Below, one piece after another: positions 48,141-58,499 of a stretch of DNA of 64,000 nt (position 1 is the stretch's first letter; every line of letters begins with the position of its first letter). Under the pieces are notes generated by a model, which ran no database searches, had not been told where the DNA came from, and worked only from the letters and a program-made list of their open reading frames with translations. The stretch is from Reyranella massiliensis 521 (GTDB taxonomy: Bacteria > Pseudomonadota > Alphaproteobacteria > Reyranellales > Reyranellaceae). Location: NCBI RefSeq assembly GCF_000312425.1, contig NZ_HE997181.1, positions 4,654,045-4,718,044 on the forward strand, in the 5' to 3' direction. The translations under genes and the position numbers were made by a program.

Positions 48141-49394
48141 ATGAAGATCATCATCGCCGGCGCCGGGATCGGTGGTCTGACGGCAGCGATGTGCCTGCAT
48201 CGCGCCGGTTTCGACGTCCATGTCTTCGAGGCCGTGAACGAGATGCGGCCGCTCGGCGTCGGCATCAACATCCAGGCGGGCGCCGTGCGCATTCTCTCGG
48301 GCCTTGGCCTGGAGCCCGCGTTGGCGGCCACGGCCATCGAGACGCGCGAGCTGCGCTATGCCAACCGCCATGGTCAGACGATCTGGGCCGATCCACGCGG
48401 GCGGCATGCTGGACTGCCGTGGCCGCAATTCTCGATCCATCGCGGCGAGTTGCAGATGATCCTGTTTCGCGCCGCGCAGGAGATGCTGGGCGCGGATCGC
48501 ATCAAGTTCGGCCGGCGCATCGCTGACTTCGCGCAAGAGCAGGCAAAAGTGACGGCGCGTTTTGCCGACCGCGACGGCCGAATCGTCGAGGAAATGACCG
48601 CCGACCTTCTCGTCGCCGCCGACGGCATCCATTCGGCGGTGCGGGCACGTTTCTATCCGAACGAGGGGCCGCCCAAGTGGCAGGGTATCCTGATGTGGCG
48701 CGGCGTCACCGTGGGCAAACCCTATCTCGGCGGCGCGACGATGGTGCAGGCCGGCCATCACACGCAGAAGTTCGTCTGCTATCCGATCAGTCGCGCGCAT
48801 GCCGAACGCGGCGAAGCGCTGATCAACTGGATCTGCGACCTGCACATGGGCGATGGCGCCTTGCCGTCGCGCGAGGACTGGAACAAGCCCGGCAAGCTCG
48901 AGGATTTCCTGCCGCGCTTCGCCGACTGGAAGTTCGACTGGCTCGACGTGCCGGAAGTGATCCGCACCGCGCACACGATCCTGGAATTCCCGATGGTCGA
49001 TCGCGATCCGCTGCCGCGCTGGAGCCAGGGCCGCATTACGCTGCTGGGCGACGCGGCACATCCGATGTACCCCATCGGATCGAACGGCGCGTCGCAGGCG
49101 ATCCTCGACGGCGAGGCGATCACGCAGGAACTCAGCGTCGGCGACGATCCCGAAGCGGCGCTGAAGCGCTACGAAGAACGGCGACTGCCGCCGACCGCGC
49201 GCATCGTCGAGAGCAATCGTCGCAAGGGCATCGATGTGATGCTCGACATCGTCGAGCAGCGCGCGCCGCAGGGCTTCACCAATCTCGAAAGCGTGCTGCC
49301 GTCGGACGAACTCGAAAAGATCGTCGGCGACTACAAGAAGCTCGTCGCCCAGGACCGCGAGACCTTGCTCAAGCTGGCCGGGCGTCCGGCGTGA
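48141..49394 (+). CDS. FAD-dependent monooxygenase (salicylate hydroxylase-like)
   Basis: 417 residues from ATG 48141; a 23-residue upstream reading overlaps DUF971. Group A flavoprotein monooxygenase: GAGIGGLTAAMCLHRAGF at residue ~7, LVAADGIHSAVRARFYP (the DG motif), and RITLLGDAAHPMYPIGSNGASQAILDGEAI (GD motif). Uses NAD(P)H and O2 to hydroxylate, probably, an aromatic or heteroaromatic acid; substrate unknown. 4 bp after DUF971. Confidence 0.88.
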   Translation: MKIIIAGAGIGGLTAAMCLHRAGFDVHVFEAVNEMRPLGVGINIQAGAVRILSGLGLEPALAATAIETRELRYANRHGQTIWADPRGRHAGLPWPQFSIHRGELQMILFRAAQEMLGADRIKFGRRIADFAQEQAKVTARFADRDGRIVEEMTADLLVAADGIHSAVRARFYPNEGPPKWQGILMWRGVTVGKPYLGGATMVQAGHHTQKFVCYPISRAHAERGEALINWICDLHMGDGALPSREDWNKPGKLEDFLPRFADWKFDWLDVPEVIRTAHTILEFPMVDRDPLPRWSQGRITLLGDAAHPMYPIGSNGASQAILDGEAITQELSVGDDPEAALKRYEERRLPPTARIVESNRRKGIDVMLDIVEQRAPQGFTNLESVLPSDELEKIVGDYKKLVAQDRETLLKLAGRPA

Positions 49395-49410
49395 CGGCCA
49401 CAAAATGAAA

Positions 49411-49430
49411 CCGGCCCCTTTCGGGACCGG
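49411..49430 (+). terminator. Terminator-like hairpin after the monooxygenase gene
   Basis: CCGGCCCC / GGGACCGG with one mismatch around TTTC, 16 bp after the stop. Not followed by a clear T-run on the plus strand; a weak terminator at best. Confidence 0.4.
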
Positions 49431-49556
49431 CCGCGGTGGCGGTTTAAACCGGCCATCACATCGCCGGCCACCACCGATTGAGACTATGGCACTCGACGAT
49501 GACAGGATTGTGGCACCTGTGACGAATCCGTACAGCCCGGCGTACGGCACTGACCG

Positions 49557-51143
49557 ATGAGCCTCGCCCGCGCCATCGCGACGGTCGGCGGCTTCACGCT
49601 GCTCAGCCGTCTCGTCGGTTTCGTGCGCGATATCGTGCTGTCGGCCGTGCTGGGCTCGGGCGCGGTGGCTGACGCCTTCTTCGTTGCCTTCAAGCTGCCG
49701 AACTTCTTTCGCCGCCTGTTTGCCGAAGGTGCCTTCTCGGCAGCCTTCGTGCCTCTGTTCGCGCGCGAACTGCAGGGCAAGGGACGCGAGGAAGCGTTGA
49801 CCTTCGCGCGTCAGGCGCAGGCCGCGCTGCTCCTCGTCCTGATTCCCTTCACGCTGTTGCTGATTCCAAGCATGCCATGGGTCATGTCGCTGCTGGCGCC
49901 CGGCATGCGCGACGATCCGGTTTCCTTCGCGCTGGCCGTCGAGTTCGGCCGCATCACCTTTCCCTATCTTCTCTTCATCTCGCTGGCGTCGCTCTACGGC
50001 GGCGTGCTGAACAGCATCGACCGCTTCGCCCATGTCGCGGCCACGCCAATCCTTCTTAATCTCGCGCTGATCGGCGCGGTGCTGGGGCTGACGCCGCTGC
50101 TGCCCAACTCCGGCTATGCCGCCTCGATTGGCGTGGCGATCGCGGGGCTCCTGCAATGGCTGTGGCTGCTGATCGCCTGCCATCGCGACGGCGTCAGCAT
50201 GAAGCTGGTGCGGCCGCGCTGGACCGAACGGGTGGCGCGGCTGGTGAAGCTCGCGACCCCGGTGGCCATCGGCGGCGGCGTCCAGCAGATCAGCGTCATG
50301 CTCGATGTCGTCTGGGCGTCGCTGCTGCCCGTCGGCACGATCTCCGCGCTCTACTACGCCGACCGCATCGCGCAGCTTCCGCTGGGCGTGGTCGGCATCG
50401 CCGTCGGCACCGCCTTGCTGCCGCTGCTGGCGCGCGAACTGCGGGCCGGCAACGCCCAGGCAGCGATGGCCAACCAGAATCGCGCCATCGAATTCGGCCT
50501 GCTGTTCAGCCTGCCGGCCGCCGTTGCCCTATGGCTGCTGGCCGATCCGATCATTCGCACCCTGTTCGAGCGCGGCCGCTTCGGCTCCGAAGATACCTGG
50601 CGCACTGCAGGCGCGCTGGCGGCCTTCGCGGTCGGCCTGCCGGCCTTCGTGCTGGTGAAGGCGCTGACGCCCGGCTTCTTCGCCCGCGAGGACACGCGCA
50701 CGCCGCTCTATGTCGCGATCGCCGCGATCACCACCAACATCGCACTGAACCTGTTCTTCCTGTTTGCCACGACACTCGCCCATGTCGGCATTGCACTCGC
50801 CTCCTCGCTCTCGGGATGGCTGAACGCCGCGTTGCTGGCGGCCGTGCTGCTGAAACGCCATCACTGGGTGCCGGACACGCGCCTGGTCTCGCGCGCCGTT
50901 CGTGTGGTCGGCGCGACGCTCGGCATGGCTGCGGCGCTGTCGGGAATGATGATCTGGCTGGCCGCCCCGCTCGCGCGCCCCGACATTTCGGGCGGCGTAG
51001 CACTCGCCGCCACCTGCGCTGCGGGTGTCGCGGCCTATGCCTTGCTGGGCATCGTGCTGGGAATCGTGCGGATGTCGGAGCTGCGTTACGCCTTGCGCCG
51101 ACAGCCCGGCCTCAAGTCAGCCGACCCAGGCGAACCACAGTGA
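49557..51143 (+). CDS. murJ: Lipid II flippase MurJ
   Basis: 528 residues with about fourteen membrane segments. N-terminal TVGGFTLLSRLVGFVRDIVLSAVLGSGAVADAFFVAFKLPNFFRRLFAEGAFSAAFVP is the MurJ/MviN signature, including the conserved Arg pair. Flips lipid II for peptidoglycan synthesis. Its last 32 bp overlap the end of the convergent deacylase gene. trpS, the usual next gene in alphaproteobacteria, lies 4.3 kb further on. Confidence 0.96.
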   Translation: MSLARAIATVGGFTLLSRLVGFVRDIVLSAVLGSGAVADAFFVAFKLPNFFRRLFAEGAFSAAFVPLFARELQGKGREEALTFARQAQAALLLVLIPFTLLLIPSMPWVMSLLAPGMRDDPVSFALAVEFGRITFPYLLFISLASLYGGVLNSIDRFAHVAATPILLNLALIGAVLGLTPLLPNSGYAASIGVAIAGLLQWLWLLIACHRDGVSMKLVRPRWTERVARLVKLATPVAIGGGVQQISVMLDVVWASLLPVGTISALYYADRIAQLPLGVVGIAVGTALLPLLARELRAGNAQAAMANQNRAIEFGLLFSLPAAVALWLLADPIIRTLFERGRFGSEDTWRTAGALAAFAVGLPAFVLVKALTPGFFAREDTRTPLYVAIAAITTNIALNLFFLFATTLAHVGIALASSLSGWLNAALLAAVLLKRHHWVPDTRLVSRAVRVVGATLGMAAALSGMMIWLAAPLARPDISGGVALAATCAAGVAAYALLGIVLGIVRMSELRYALRRQPGLKSADPGEPQ

Positions 51144-52053
51144 CACCGGGCCTGAGCGGCCGGCTCGACGAGGGCATCACCAGCACGCAATCGTCGTAAG
51201 GCGTCGTCACCGGCTCGCCATCGTCGTGGCCCAGCACGGTGCCGGCCTTGGCGATCAGTTCCTGGCCTTCGAAGACGCGGACCGGCTCGAAGTTGCCGCG
51301 CCGGGTCGCGATGGCGTGCGTCACTTCGACGACACGCTGCCGGGCGGGCGTCGGTTGGCGCCAGTCGGCGGGCAGGTCGTTTGCGTCGACGGCTCCGGTC
51401 TCGACCAGGAACCGCGCCGCCACATCCTTGGCGACGACGACCGACGAGGCGCGCCAGTGCTGGCCGGTCTCGATCAGCAAGGCGTTCTTCGGACTCTTGG
51501 GATCGCCGAAGCCGCCATAGTCGCGCATGCGCATGCCGGCGGCATGTCCTGCATCGCGCACGATGTCGACCGGCGTGCCGATCTTCCTGGCGAAAGCCAC
51601 GCCCTTGTCGAGCGGGCCCGAGAGCATCAGCGGCACGCAATCGTCGTGCATGGAGTGCAGGTCGAGCAGCATGTCGGCGCGTTCGACGAACGGCCTCACG
51701 ACCTGCGCCCGCTTCGTCTCGACCGTCGTCGCCGGCTGGTCGAGGCGACCCCACACCCGATTGAAATCCTCGTCGACCAGCCTGGACTTGAACGGCGCCT
51801 CGGGATCGAACGCGTGATAGGCGTCGATATTGTTGAACGACAGGATCAACGTACCCTGGCGCGGCTTCACCCCTGCCGCGAGCAGCGCATCGACCACGAT
51901 CGCGCCCGATACTTCGTTGCCGTGCGTCAGCGACGCCACCATGACGGTCGGCCCCGGCTTGCCGCTCTCGAGGACATGGACATAGGGCGCGGCGCCCTTC
52001 TCCCAGCGGCGAAGTTCGGGAAAGGCGTACTCGATCGGCGGCAACTCGGACAT
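51112..52053 (-). CDS. Succinylglutamate desuccinylase/aspartoacylase family protein
   Basis: 313 residues. Zinc carboxypeptidase-like (M14) fold: LTHGNEVSGAIV provides His and Glu ligands, DEDFNRVWG the substrate-binding Arg, LLDLHSMHDD the third His, and LLIETGQHW the general-base Glu. Removes an acyl or amino-acyl group from an amide-linked substrate, identity unknown. Converges with murJ and is divergent from the MFS gene (70 bp between). Confidence 0.87.
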   Translation of the reverse strand: MSELPPIEYAFPELRRWEKGAAPYVHVLESGKPGPTVMVASLTHGNEVSGAIVVDALLAAGVKPRQGTLILSFNNIDAYHAFDPEAPFKSRLVDEDFNRVWGRLDQPATTVETKRAQVVRPFVERADMLLDLHSMHDDCVPLMLSGPLDKGVAFARKIGTPVDIVRDAGHAAGMRMRDYGGFGDPKSPKNALLIETGQHWRASSVVVAKDVAARFLVETGAVDANDLPADWRQPTPARQRVVEVTHAIATRRGNFEPVRVFEGQELIAKAGTVLGHDDGEPVTTPYDDCVLVMPSSSRPLRPGVTVVRLGRLT

Positions 52054-52123
52054 CGGCGTCAGACCATCCCTAGGAACACGTCGTTCCTTCGCATGCTACC
52101 TTGCGTCGAACAAGGAGAAGCAG

Positions 52124-53419
52124 ATGGCGCGTACGCGGTTCCGGTGGTTCATCGTCTTCCTGCTGTTTGCGATCACCGTCGTGAACTACATCGACCGCGC
52201 CGCCATCGCCTATGCAATCCCGATGATCCAGCGCGATCTCGGCCTGTCGCCAGCGGCCACCGGCGCCGTACTGGGCGCCTTCGGCCTGGGCTATGCCGTG
52301 ACCACCCTGCTGGGCGGCTTCGCCGTGGACCGCTACGGCGCGCGGGCGGTGCTCACGATCGCCGCGATCCTGTGGAGCCTGTCGATCGGCATGACCGGGC
52401 TCGCGACCAGCGTCGCCATCCTCTACACCGCGCGCGTACTGCTCGGCATATCGGAGGGGCCCAACTTTCCCGCCCTCACCGGCGCTGTCAGCCACTGGCT
52501 GTCGCCGCACGAGCGGGCAACGGCATTGAGCAATGCGCTGCTGGCGGTGCCGCTGGCGCTGGCCGTCGGCGGCCCCGTCGTCACGCAGCTCCTGGACTGG
52601 CTCGACTGGCGGCTCACCTTTCTCCTGCTGTTCGCGCTGTCCATCGCCTGGGTGCCGCTCTGGTATTTCTTCTTCCGTGACGATCCGGCCGACTCACGCT
52701 TCGTCGACAAGACCGAGCTCGCCCACATCCGCACGAGCGATCCCGGCGTCCCCGCCGCGCCGCATACGCCCCTGAAATCCTGGCCAAGCACTGCGGTGTT
52801 GAAGCTCATGTTCACCAACAAGACGCTGCTGGCCAACTACTGGGCCTTCTTCGTCTTTGGCTACTTCCTGTTCTTCTTCATGACCTGGCTGCCGAGTTAC
52901 CTGGAAAAGAAGTATGGGCTGAATCTCGCGGCCGTCGGCCTCTTCTCCGTGCTGCCCTGGCTTTCCGCCGCCTTCCTGCTGTGGCTGTTCGGCCGCTGGT
53001 CCGACCATCTCCTGAAGACCACCGGGAGCCTACGCGTTTCACGTTCCTATCTCATCGCTGGCAGCCAGTTCGTGGCGGCCCTTGCGGTGATCCCTGTGGC
53101 ACTCACCAGCGACCTCACCGTCGCCATCGCGGGCATCACGGTGGCGGTCGCCGCGTCGATGGGCGCCAACGCCGCCTACTATGCGGTGAATGTCGACATC
53201 GTGCCGCAGCGCGCGGCGACGGCGCTCGGCCTCATGGACTTCGGCTTCGCCGTCGCGGGCTTTCTTGCGCCCGCGATCACCGGCTGGGTGTTAGGCCTGC
53301 GCGGCTCCTTCGCCGATGGCTTCTTCCTGATGGCAGGCCTCGCTTTGTCATCCGTCCTGGTCGTGCTGCTGTTCCATCATCCCGACCGGGACCGGCAGAA
53401 CGTGCCCCGGACGGCCTGA
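52124..53419 (+). CDS. MFS transporter (ACS-like, organic anion importer)
   Basis: 431 residues, twelve membrane segments. VNYIDRAAIAYAIPMIQRDLGLSPAATGAVLGAFGLGYAVTTLLGGFAVDRYGARAVL resembles the anion:cation symporter subfamily (hexuronate, phthalate, tartrate). Next to a deacylase and a peptide-binding protein, so it may bring in the deacylase substrate (inference). Ends 4 bp before the convergent binding-protein gene. Confidence 0.88.
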   Translation: MARTRFRWFIVFLLFAITVVNYIDRAAIAYAIPMIQRDLGLSPAATGAVLGAFGLGYAVTTLLGGFAVDRYGARAVLTIAAILWSLSIGMTGLATSVAILYTARVLLGISEGPNFPALTGAVSHWLSPHERATALSNALLAVPLALAVGGPVVTQLLDWLDWRLTFLLLFALSIAWVPLWYFFFRDDPADSRFVDKTELAHIRTSDPGVPAAPHTPLKSWPSTAVLKLMFTNKTLLANYWAFFVFGYFLFFFMTWLPSYLEKKYGLNLAAVGLFSVLPWLSAAFLLWLFGRWSDHLLKTTGSLRVSRSYLIAGSQFVAALAVIPVALTSDLTVAIAGITVAVAASMGANAAYYAVNVDIVPQRAATALGLMDFGFAVAGFLAPAITGWVLGLRGSFADGFFLMAGLALSSVLVVLLFHHPDRDRQNVPRTA

Positions 53420-53423
53420 GCGA

Positions 53424-55214
53424 TCAGCCGTCACGATACCAATTGGCGATATCCCAGGTGTTGTTGTCCCAGCCGCTCATTTCGGCGACGAGCTGGTTGT
53501 TCATCCCCACCGTTTGAGGCCGGGCCACGATGGGGATGACCACCACCTTGTTGATCACAAGCTCGTTCAGCTTGATCAGCATCGCCGCGCGCTTGATGGG
53601 ATCGAGCTCGACCTGCGCGGCCTTGTGGATGTCGTCGTATTCCTGGTTCCGCCAGCGCGTGATGTTGCGGCCTTGCCACTTGTTCTCCTTGGTGGCCGCC
53701 TCCCACGAACAAAACTGGCGCAGGAACACCTCGGGATCGGGCGCGTTCATGCCGTTGCTGTACTCCTGAAGGTCGGCATAGAACTTCGTATAGGTGTCGG
53801 GATTGGCCACGTCGGAGGAGAAGAACACCGACGCCGTCACCGACTTCAACTCCATCTCGATGCCGGCCTTTTGCGCGGCCTGCTTCACGATCGCCTGTGT
53901 CTTCTGGCGCGGCTGGTTGATCGAGGTCTGGTAGACGAACTTCAGCCTCTTGCCGTCCTTGGCGCGGATGCCGTCGGGCCCGCGCGCCCAGCCCGCGTTG
54001 TCGAGAATGGCATTGGCCTTGCCGACATCGAACTCGAACTTGGTCGTCTTGGAGCGGAACCGCTCGGGGTTGTTGATGTAGTTCGGAGTCGCAATCCCGA
54101 TGCGGCCATAGATGTGATCCTGGATCGACTTCTTGTCGATCAGCAAGGAAAGCGCCTGGCGCACCGCCGGATCGGACAAAAGCGGGTGCTTGGTCTTGAG
54201 GCTGGATCGCTCGCCGTCGACCTCGGTCCAGGGGTCGGTGTTGTTGAGCTGCATATGCTCGATGGCACCGCCGGGAGTCACCTGTACGCGACCCCGGCCC
54301 CCCTTCTCGAGACGGGTGAGGATCTCGTCCTCGACCTGCAGGTTCCAGGCGAAGTGATACTCGCCGGTCTGCAGCACCGCGCGTGCCGCCGAGACGGCAT
54401 CGCCGCCGCCTTTCAGTTCGATTGCGTCGAAGTAGGGCCGGTTGGGCTCGTGATAGTTGGGATTGATCTCGCCGGTGATGAGATCGCCCGGCTTGAAATC
54501 CTTGAACAGGTAGGGGCCGGTGCCGACCGGCTTCAGGTTGGTCGGCGCGTCGCGCGACTTGGCGCCGATATAGTCGCTGAACAAGTGCTTGGGGATGATG
54601 CAACCCGCCCAGCCGACGAAGGTGTCGGCCCAGAACGGCGTCGGCTTCTGGAATTTCACGAGCACCGTGTACTGGTCGATCTTCTCGACCGCGACGTCCT
54701 TGTAGGAGCCGCTGCTGACGGTCGCCGTCGCGGGATTGCTGGAATATTCCCAAGTGAAAACGACATCGTCGGCGGTGAGCGGCTTGCCGTCGTGCCAGGT
54801 GACGCCTTGCTTCACCTTCCAGATCACCGACCGGCCGTCGGCGGCGAGCTGGCCGTTATCCCGGCTCGGGATAGTGGCCGCGAGCTTTGCCCGGAGATTG
54901 CCGGCGCGGTCCCAGGCTGCCAGCGGCTCGTAGAAGAGGCGCGAGCCGTCCTGATCCTTGGTGCCGACCGCGAAGTGCGGATTGAGCAGTGTCGGCCCCT
55001 GCCACCACAGCACCTTCAGCAGGCCGCCGCCGCCGCGCTTGGTCGGCTTGTAGATCGGTTTGGTATCCGCCATCGCGACGCCTGAAAAGGCCAGGAGCTG
55101 CGCCGCCATCGGTGCCGTAAGACCTACTGCCGCCATGCGCCGCACGAAGGCGCGGCGGGACATCCCGCCCGCCTTCACCTTGTCGATCAGACTACGCAAG
55201 CCACGCTCGTCCAT
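53424..55214 (-). CDS. Peptide/opine-type ABC substrate-binding protein (SBP_bac_5), orphan
   Basis: 596 residues. Twin-arginine-like signal MSRRAFVRRMAAVGLTAPMAAQLLAFSGVAMA after a short N-terminal extension. Family 5 binding domain: LFYEPLAAWDR, VKQGVTWHDGKPLTADDVVFTW, PVGTGPYLFKDF, YHEPNRPYFDAIELKG, DPAVRQALSLLIDKKSI. Periplasmic binding of peptides or similar cargo. No permease or ATPase genes follow, so partners are elsewhere. Confidence 0.9.
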   Translation of the reverse strand: MDERGLRSLIDKVKAGGMSRRAFVRRMAAVGLTAPMAAQLLAFSGVAMADTKPIYKPTKRGGGGLLKVLWWQGPTLLNPHFAVGTKDQDGSRLFYEPLAAWDRAGNLRAKLAATIPSRDNGQLAADGRSVIWKVKQGVTWHDGKPLTADDVVFTWEYSSNPATATVSSGSYKDVAVEKIDQYTVLVKFQKPTPFWADTFVGWAGCIIPKHLFSDYIGAKSRDAPTNLKPVGTGPYLFKDFKPGDLITGEINPNYHEPNRPYFDAIELKGGGDAVSAARAVLQTGEYHFAWNLQVEDEILTRLEKGGRGRVQVTPGGAIEHMQLNNTDPWTEVDGERSSLKTKHPLLSDPAVRQALSLLIDKKSIQDHIYGRIGIATPNYINNPERFRSKTTKFEFDVGKANAILDNAGWARGPDGIRAKDGKRLKFVYQTSINQPRQKTQAIVKQAAQKAGIEMELKSVTASVFFSSDVANPDTYTKFYADLQEYSNGMNAPDPEVFLRQFCSWEAATKENKWQGRNITRWRNQEYDDIHKAAQVELDPIKRAAMLIKLNELVINKVVVIPIVARPQTVGMNNQLVAEMSGWDNNTWDIANWYRDG

Positions 55215-55457
55215 CGGATACCTCCGTCCAAGCTGTCGAATCCGTCCCCGACGCTCCCGCTATTCTGCAAGATACGTGCGACAAAGATGGGACCAGCGCA
55301 GGCTGCTGCCGTCAACGTCAGTCGAACTGAAAAACGACGGGAGTTCGCTTGATTACGCGGCCGGCCTGCGCGATACCCGCCCGCCCCCAGCCTTCCACCG
55401 GCGGGGCGCGCGGCGGTCCAAACCCCGCGCTTTCGACCTTGAGCGGAGTCCACACCC

Positions 55458-56549
55458 ATGCCTGACGCGACCACGAGTCCGAATCCCGGCGCTGCCGCGC
55501 CCGCCGCCGCCAATCCGCACCTCCCGCCCTATGCCGCCCGCGGACTGAAAGGCCGGATCTTCTCCGGCGTGCAGCCCACCGGAAATCTCCATCTCGGCAA
55601 CTATCTCGGCGCGATCCGCAACTTCGCGCGCCTGCAGAACGACTACGACTGCATCTATTGCGTGGTCGACCAGCATGCGATCACGCTGTGGCAGGACCCC
55701 AAGGAACTGTCGGCCCAGACCCGCGAGATCGCCTCCGCCTTCCTGGCGGCCGGCGTCGACGGCGCCAAGCACATCATCTTCAACCAGTCGATGGTGCCCG
55801 GGCATGCGCAGCTTGCCTGGGTCTTCAACTGCGTCGCCCGCATGGGCTGGATGAGCCGAATGACGCAGTTCAAGGAAAAGGCCGGCAAGGACCGCGAGAA
55901 TGTCTCGCTGGGCCTGTTCGCCTATCCCGCCCTGATGGCCGCCGACATCCTGCTCTACAAGGCCACGCATGTGCCGGTGGGCGAGGACCAGAAGCAGCAT
56001 CTGGAACTGACGCGCGACATCGCGATCAAGTTCAACAACGACTTCGGGGTGCCCGACTTCTTCCCGGTGACGGAGCCCCTGATTTTCGGCGCAACCACGC
56101 GCGTGATGAGCCTGCGCGACGGCACCAAGAAGATGAGCAAGTCCGATCCGTCGGACTACTCGCGCATCAACCTGACCGACGATGCCGACGCCATCGCGCA
56201 GAAGATCCGCCGCGCCAAGACCGATCCGCTGCCGATGCCGGAGACCCTGGCCGATGCCGAGAAGCGGCCCGATGCCGACAATCTGCTGGGCATCTATGCC
56301 GCCCTCGCCGACCAGAAGAAGGAGGCCGTCGTTGCCGCCTTCGCCGGCAAGCAGTTCTCGGAGTTCAAGGCGGCGCTCACCGAGCTGGCCGTGACCAAGC
56401 TCGGCCCGATCGGTGCGGAGATGCAGCGCCTGATGAAGGATCCCGGCCATGTCGACGGCATTCTGCGCAACGGCGCCGAACGCGCCCGCGCGCTGGCAGC
56501 GCCGATCCTCGACGACGTCTACAGGACGGTCGGCTTCCTCAGGCCCTAA
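55458..56549 (+). CDS. trpS: Tryptophan-tRNA ligase
   Basis: 363 residues. Class I aminoacyl-tRNA synthetase with the HIGH-equivalent GNLHLGN (43-48 region) and KMSKS at 225-229; [41 protein letters not shown] is a TrpS signature. An Ala/Pro-rich N-terminal stretch of ~25 residues precedes the usual start. Charges tRNA-Trp. 243 bp downstream of the divergent binding-protein gene. Confidence 0.95.
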   Translation: MPDATTSPNPGAAAPAAANPHLPPYAARGLKGRIFSGVQPTGNLHLGNYLGAIRNFARLQNDYDCIYCVVDQHAITLWQDPKELSAQTREIASAFLAAGVDGAKHIIFNQSMVPGHAQLAWVFNCVARMGWMSRMTQFKEKAGKDRENVSLGLFAYPALMAADILLYKATHVPVGEDQKQHLELTRDIAIKFNNDFGVPDFFPVTEPLIFGATTRVMSLRDGTKKMSKSDPSDYSRINLTDDADAIAQKIRRAKTDPLPMPETLADAEKRPDADNLLGIYAALADQKKEAVVAAFAGKQFSEFKAALTELAVTKLGPIGAEMQRLMKDPGHVDGILRNGAERARALAAPILDDVYRTVGFLRP

Positions 56550-56567
56550 GGCTGAGGCGGCTCGGCG

Positions 56568-58334
56568 TTACCCTTCCATCCGCGTCAGGGCCCACTTCAC
56601 GGTGGCGCCCTCGACCGGCACCTGGCCGACCAGGACGATCTGCTCGGTGCGGCGCACGCGGCCCTCTTCGCCGAGATAGATGCTTTCGGCGAGGCCGATG
56701 CCGGCGTTTGAAGCACGCAGCCGCCAGCCACGGCCGCTCGGCAACCGCATCAGCACCGCCTGACCACTCTGCGCGAGGGTCGCCTTCACCGTGGGGTGCA
56801 GGTGGAAGCGCACGATGAAGCGCTGGTCTGGCACCGTGATCGGCCGACCTTCGTAGCCCAGGAAGGCATCCTCGCCGCGGAGGTCTCCGCCATCGGGCGA
56901 CAGCCATAGCCTGCGGCGATGGATGATGCCGTAAAGCGAGCGATAGCCGTCGTGACACATGTCGAGCCACTGCGCGCCGGCATCGTCGGCCCGGTCGATC
57001 AACACGTTGCCGGCGCGGTATTCAAGCGCGCCGTGATCGGTGATCTCGGTCGAGTTGGTGTCGTCGACAACCGCCGTGCTGTGCGCGGCCGTATAGCGCA
57101 TGAAGTGCTGCCAGTCGCGCGGGGCGCCCGGATAGGTGCCGCAGTTCACGATCAGGCGTTCGTGCGCCGCGCTCATCTCGAAGGAGAGCGTGCCGGCATG
57201 GGCGATGCCGTCCATCCCGCGACCCGGCGGACTGCCGGCATCCGCGATCACCAGCGACGTGCCGGCCACGAGCCGTTGAAATCCGCTGACCAGCGCCATG
57301 GTCGGTGCCGCCTCGCCCGAACCCGAACGGGCCAGCACGAGATCGATCATGCGACGGTCGCCCTCCCAGGTGCCGTTGAACAGCGCGAGGCCGCCATCGC
57401 CATGGCGGAAGAAGCGCAGCATCGGCGCCATGCGGTCGATGGCGGCCACCAGCTCGGCGGGCGCCCGGCGCTCCGCCGAGGCCAGCGCGGCGCGGACATC
57501 GAGCAGATGACGCATCACGGTGAGCTGCAGGTGCGGCGCGCGCTCGGCAACGATGCCGTCGTGCAGCACATAGCGCTTCACGAACTTCGCCAGCCGGGTC
57601 AGCGACTGGTCCAGGCCCTTCTCGAAATGCTTGCCGTCGCGGATGAAGGCGAGATCGGCGTAGATCAGCGCCTTCAGGACGGCGATGGCCTCGTGGCCGA
57701 CCATGCCGCGGCGCGCGACGCGCCGCAGGTGGACGCGCTGGCGGGCAATCGAGAAGACGAAGCGCGCGGCGAAGCCCGGATCGGCCGCCGCGGCCATCCA
57801 TTCGTAGTGGCGAATCCAGGCGACGATGCGCGCGGCAACCACGTCGCGCTTCCACGTCACCGGCGACCAGCGCCATTCCTTGTTGGTCCAGTCGTCGACC
57901 AGCCGGGCCGCCAGCAGGCCGGCTGCGGGATCGCCGCTGTCGCGCAGATCGCGCAGCCAGCCGAAGCCGTTCAGGGCATCGAGCCAGAGCGGCGACATGC
58001 CCTTTCTCTGCCAGGGCGGATCGTCCGAATCCGGCAGAACGGCGCCGGAGCTGCCGCAGGCGGCCAATTCGCCGGCCATGAGCAGCCTTTGACCCAGGAC
58101 CGGGTCGCCAGGCCAGCCATCGGGGGCCACGGCGAAGAAGCTTTGGGGCGAATTGTAACCGAGCGTCAGGGAATAAAGGGACGAACCCAGGAACCAGCGG
58201 CCGAACCGGCGGCTTTGCTTGGCGGTCGATTTGGCTGCCGACTTGGCTGTCGGACGGGCCTGAACCGAACGGATTGGGCGGGCGCCGGGAACTAAAGGCT
58301 CCCCGGGCCGTCTTTCTGAGGCGACCAGCGTCAT
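56568..58334 (-). CDS. Heparinase II/III family protein
   Basis: 588 residues. N-terminal alpha/alpha-toroid region (WLDALNGFGWLRDLRDSGDPAAGLLAARLVDDWTN, VARRGMVGHEAIAVLKALIYADL) and C-terminal beta-sandwich region (AGTLSFEMSAAHERLIVNCGTYPG, AAHSTAVVDDTNSTEI, MCHDGYRSLYGIIHRRRLWLSPDG). This is the heparinase II/III-like lyase fold of alphaproteobacterial conserved genes, probably acting on a polysaccharide; no signal peptide is obvious. Converges with trpS. Confidence 0.87.
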   Translation of the reverse strand: MTLVASERRPGEPLVPGARPIRSVQARPTAKSAAKSTAKQSRRFGRWFLGSSLYSLTLGYNSPQSFFAVAPDGWPGDPVLGQRLLMAGELAACGSSGAVLPDSDDPPWQRKGMSPLWLDALNGFGWLRDLRDSGDPAAGLLAARLVDDWTNKEWRWSPVTWKRDVVAARIVAWIRHYEWMAAAADPGFAARFVFSIARQRVHLRRVARRGMVGHEAIAVLKALIYADLAFIRDGKHFEKGLDQSLTRLAKFVKRYVLHDGIVAERAPHLQLTVMRHLLDVRAALASAERRAPAELVAAIDRMAPMLRFFRHGDGGLALFNGTWEGDRRMIDLVLARSGSGEAAPTMALVSGFQRLVAGTSLVIADAGSPPGRGMDGIAHAGTLSFEMSAAHERLIVNCGTYPGAPRDWQHFMRYTAAHSTAVVDDTNSTEITDHGALEYRAGNVLIDRADDAGAQWLDMCHDGYRSLYGIIHRRRLWLSPDGGDLRGEDAFLGYEGRPITVPDQRFIVRFHLHPTVKATLAQSGQAVLMRLPSGRGWRLRASNAGIGLAESIYLGEEGRVRRTEQIVLVGQVPVEGATVKWALTRMEG

Positions 58335-58499
58335 TCGTTTCGTTCTTTGGCCCGGACGCGTCTGCCCGGACGGTGGAGGGGTTCTGGATATTTTACCCTA
58401 CGAAGGAGGCTATGGCGATGGGGTGCGAAACCCAGGTCCAGCTCCGAAACGGACCCCTTGACCGGCCCTTGAACCGGCCATTTGGCACACCAGATTCAT

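Noticed and set aside
48120..50183. Minus-strand open frame of 687 residues
   Set aside because: Antisense to the monooxygenase and murJ genes, with low-complexity Arg/Gln/Glu-rich translation and no recognisable domain.
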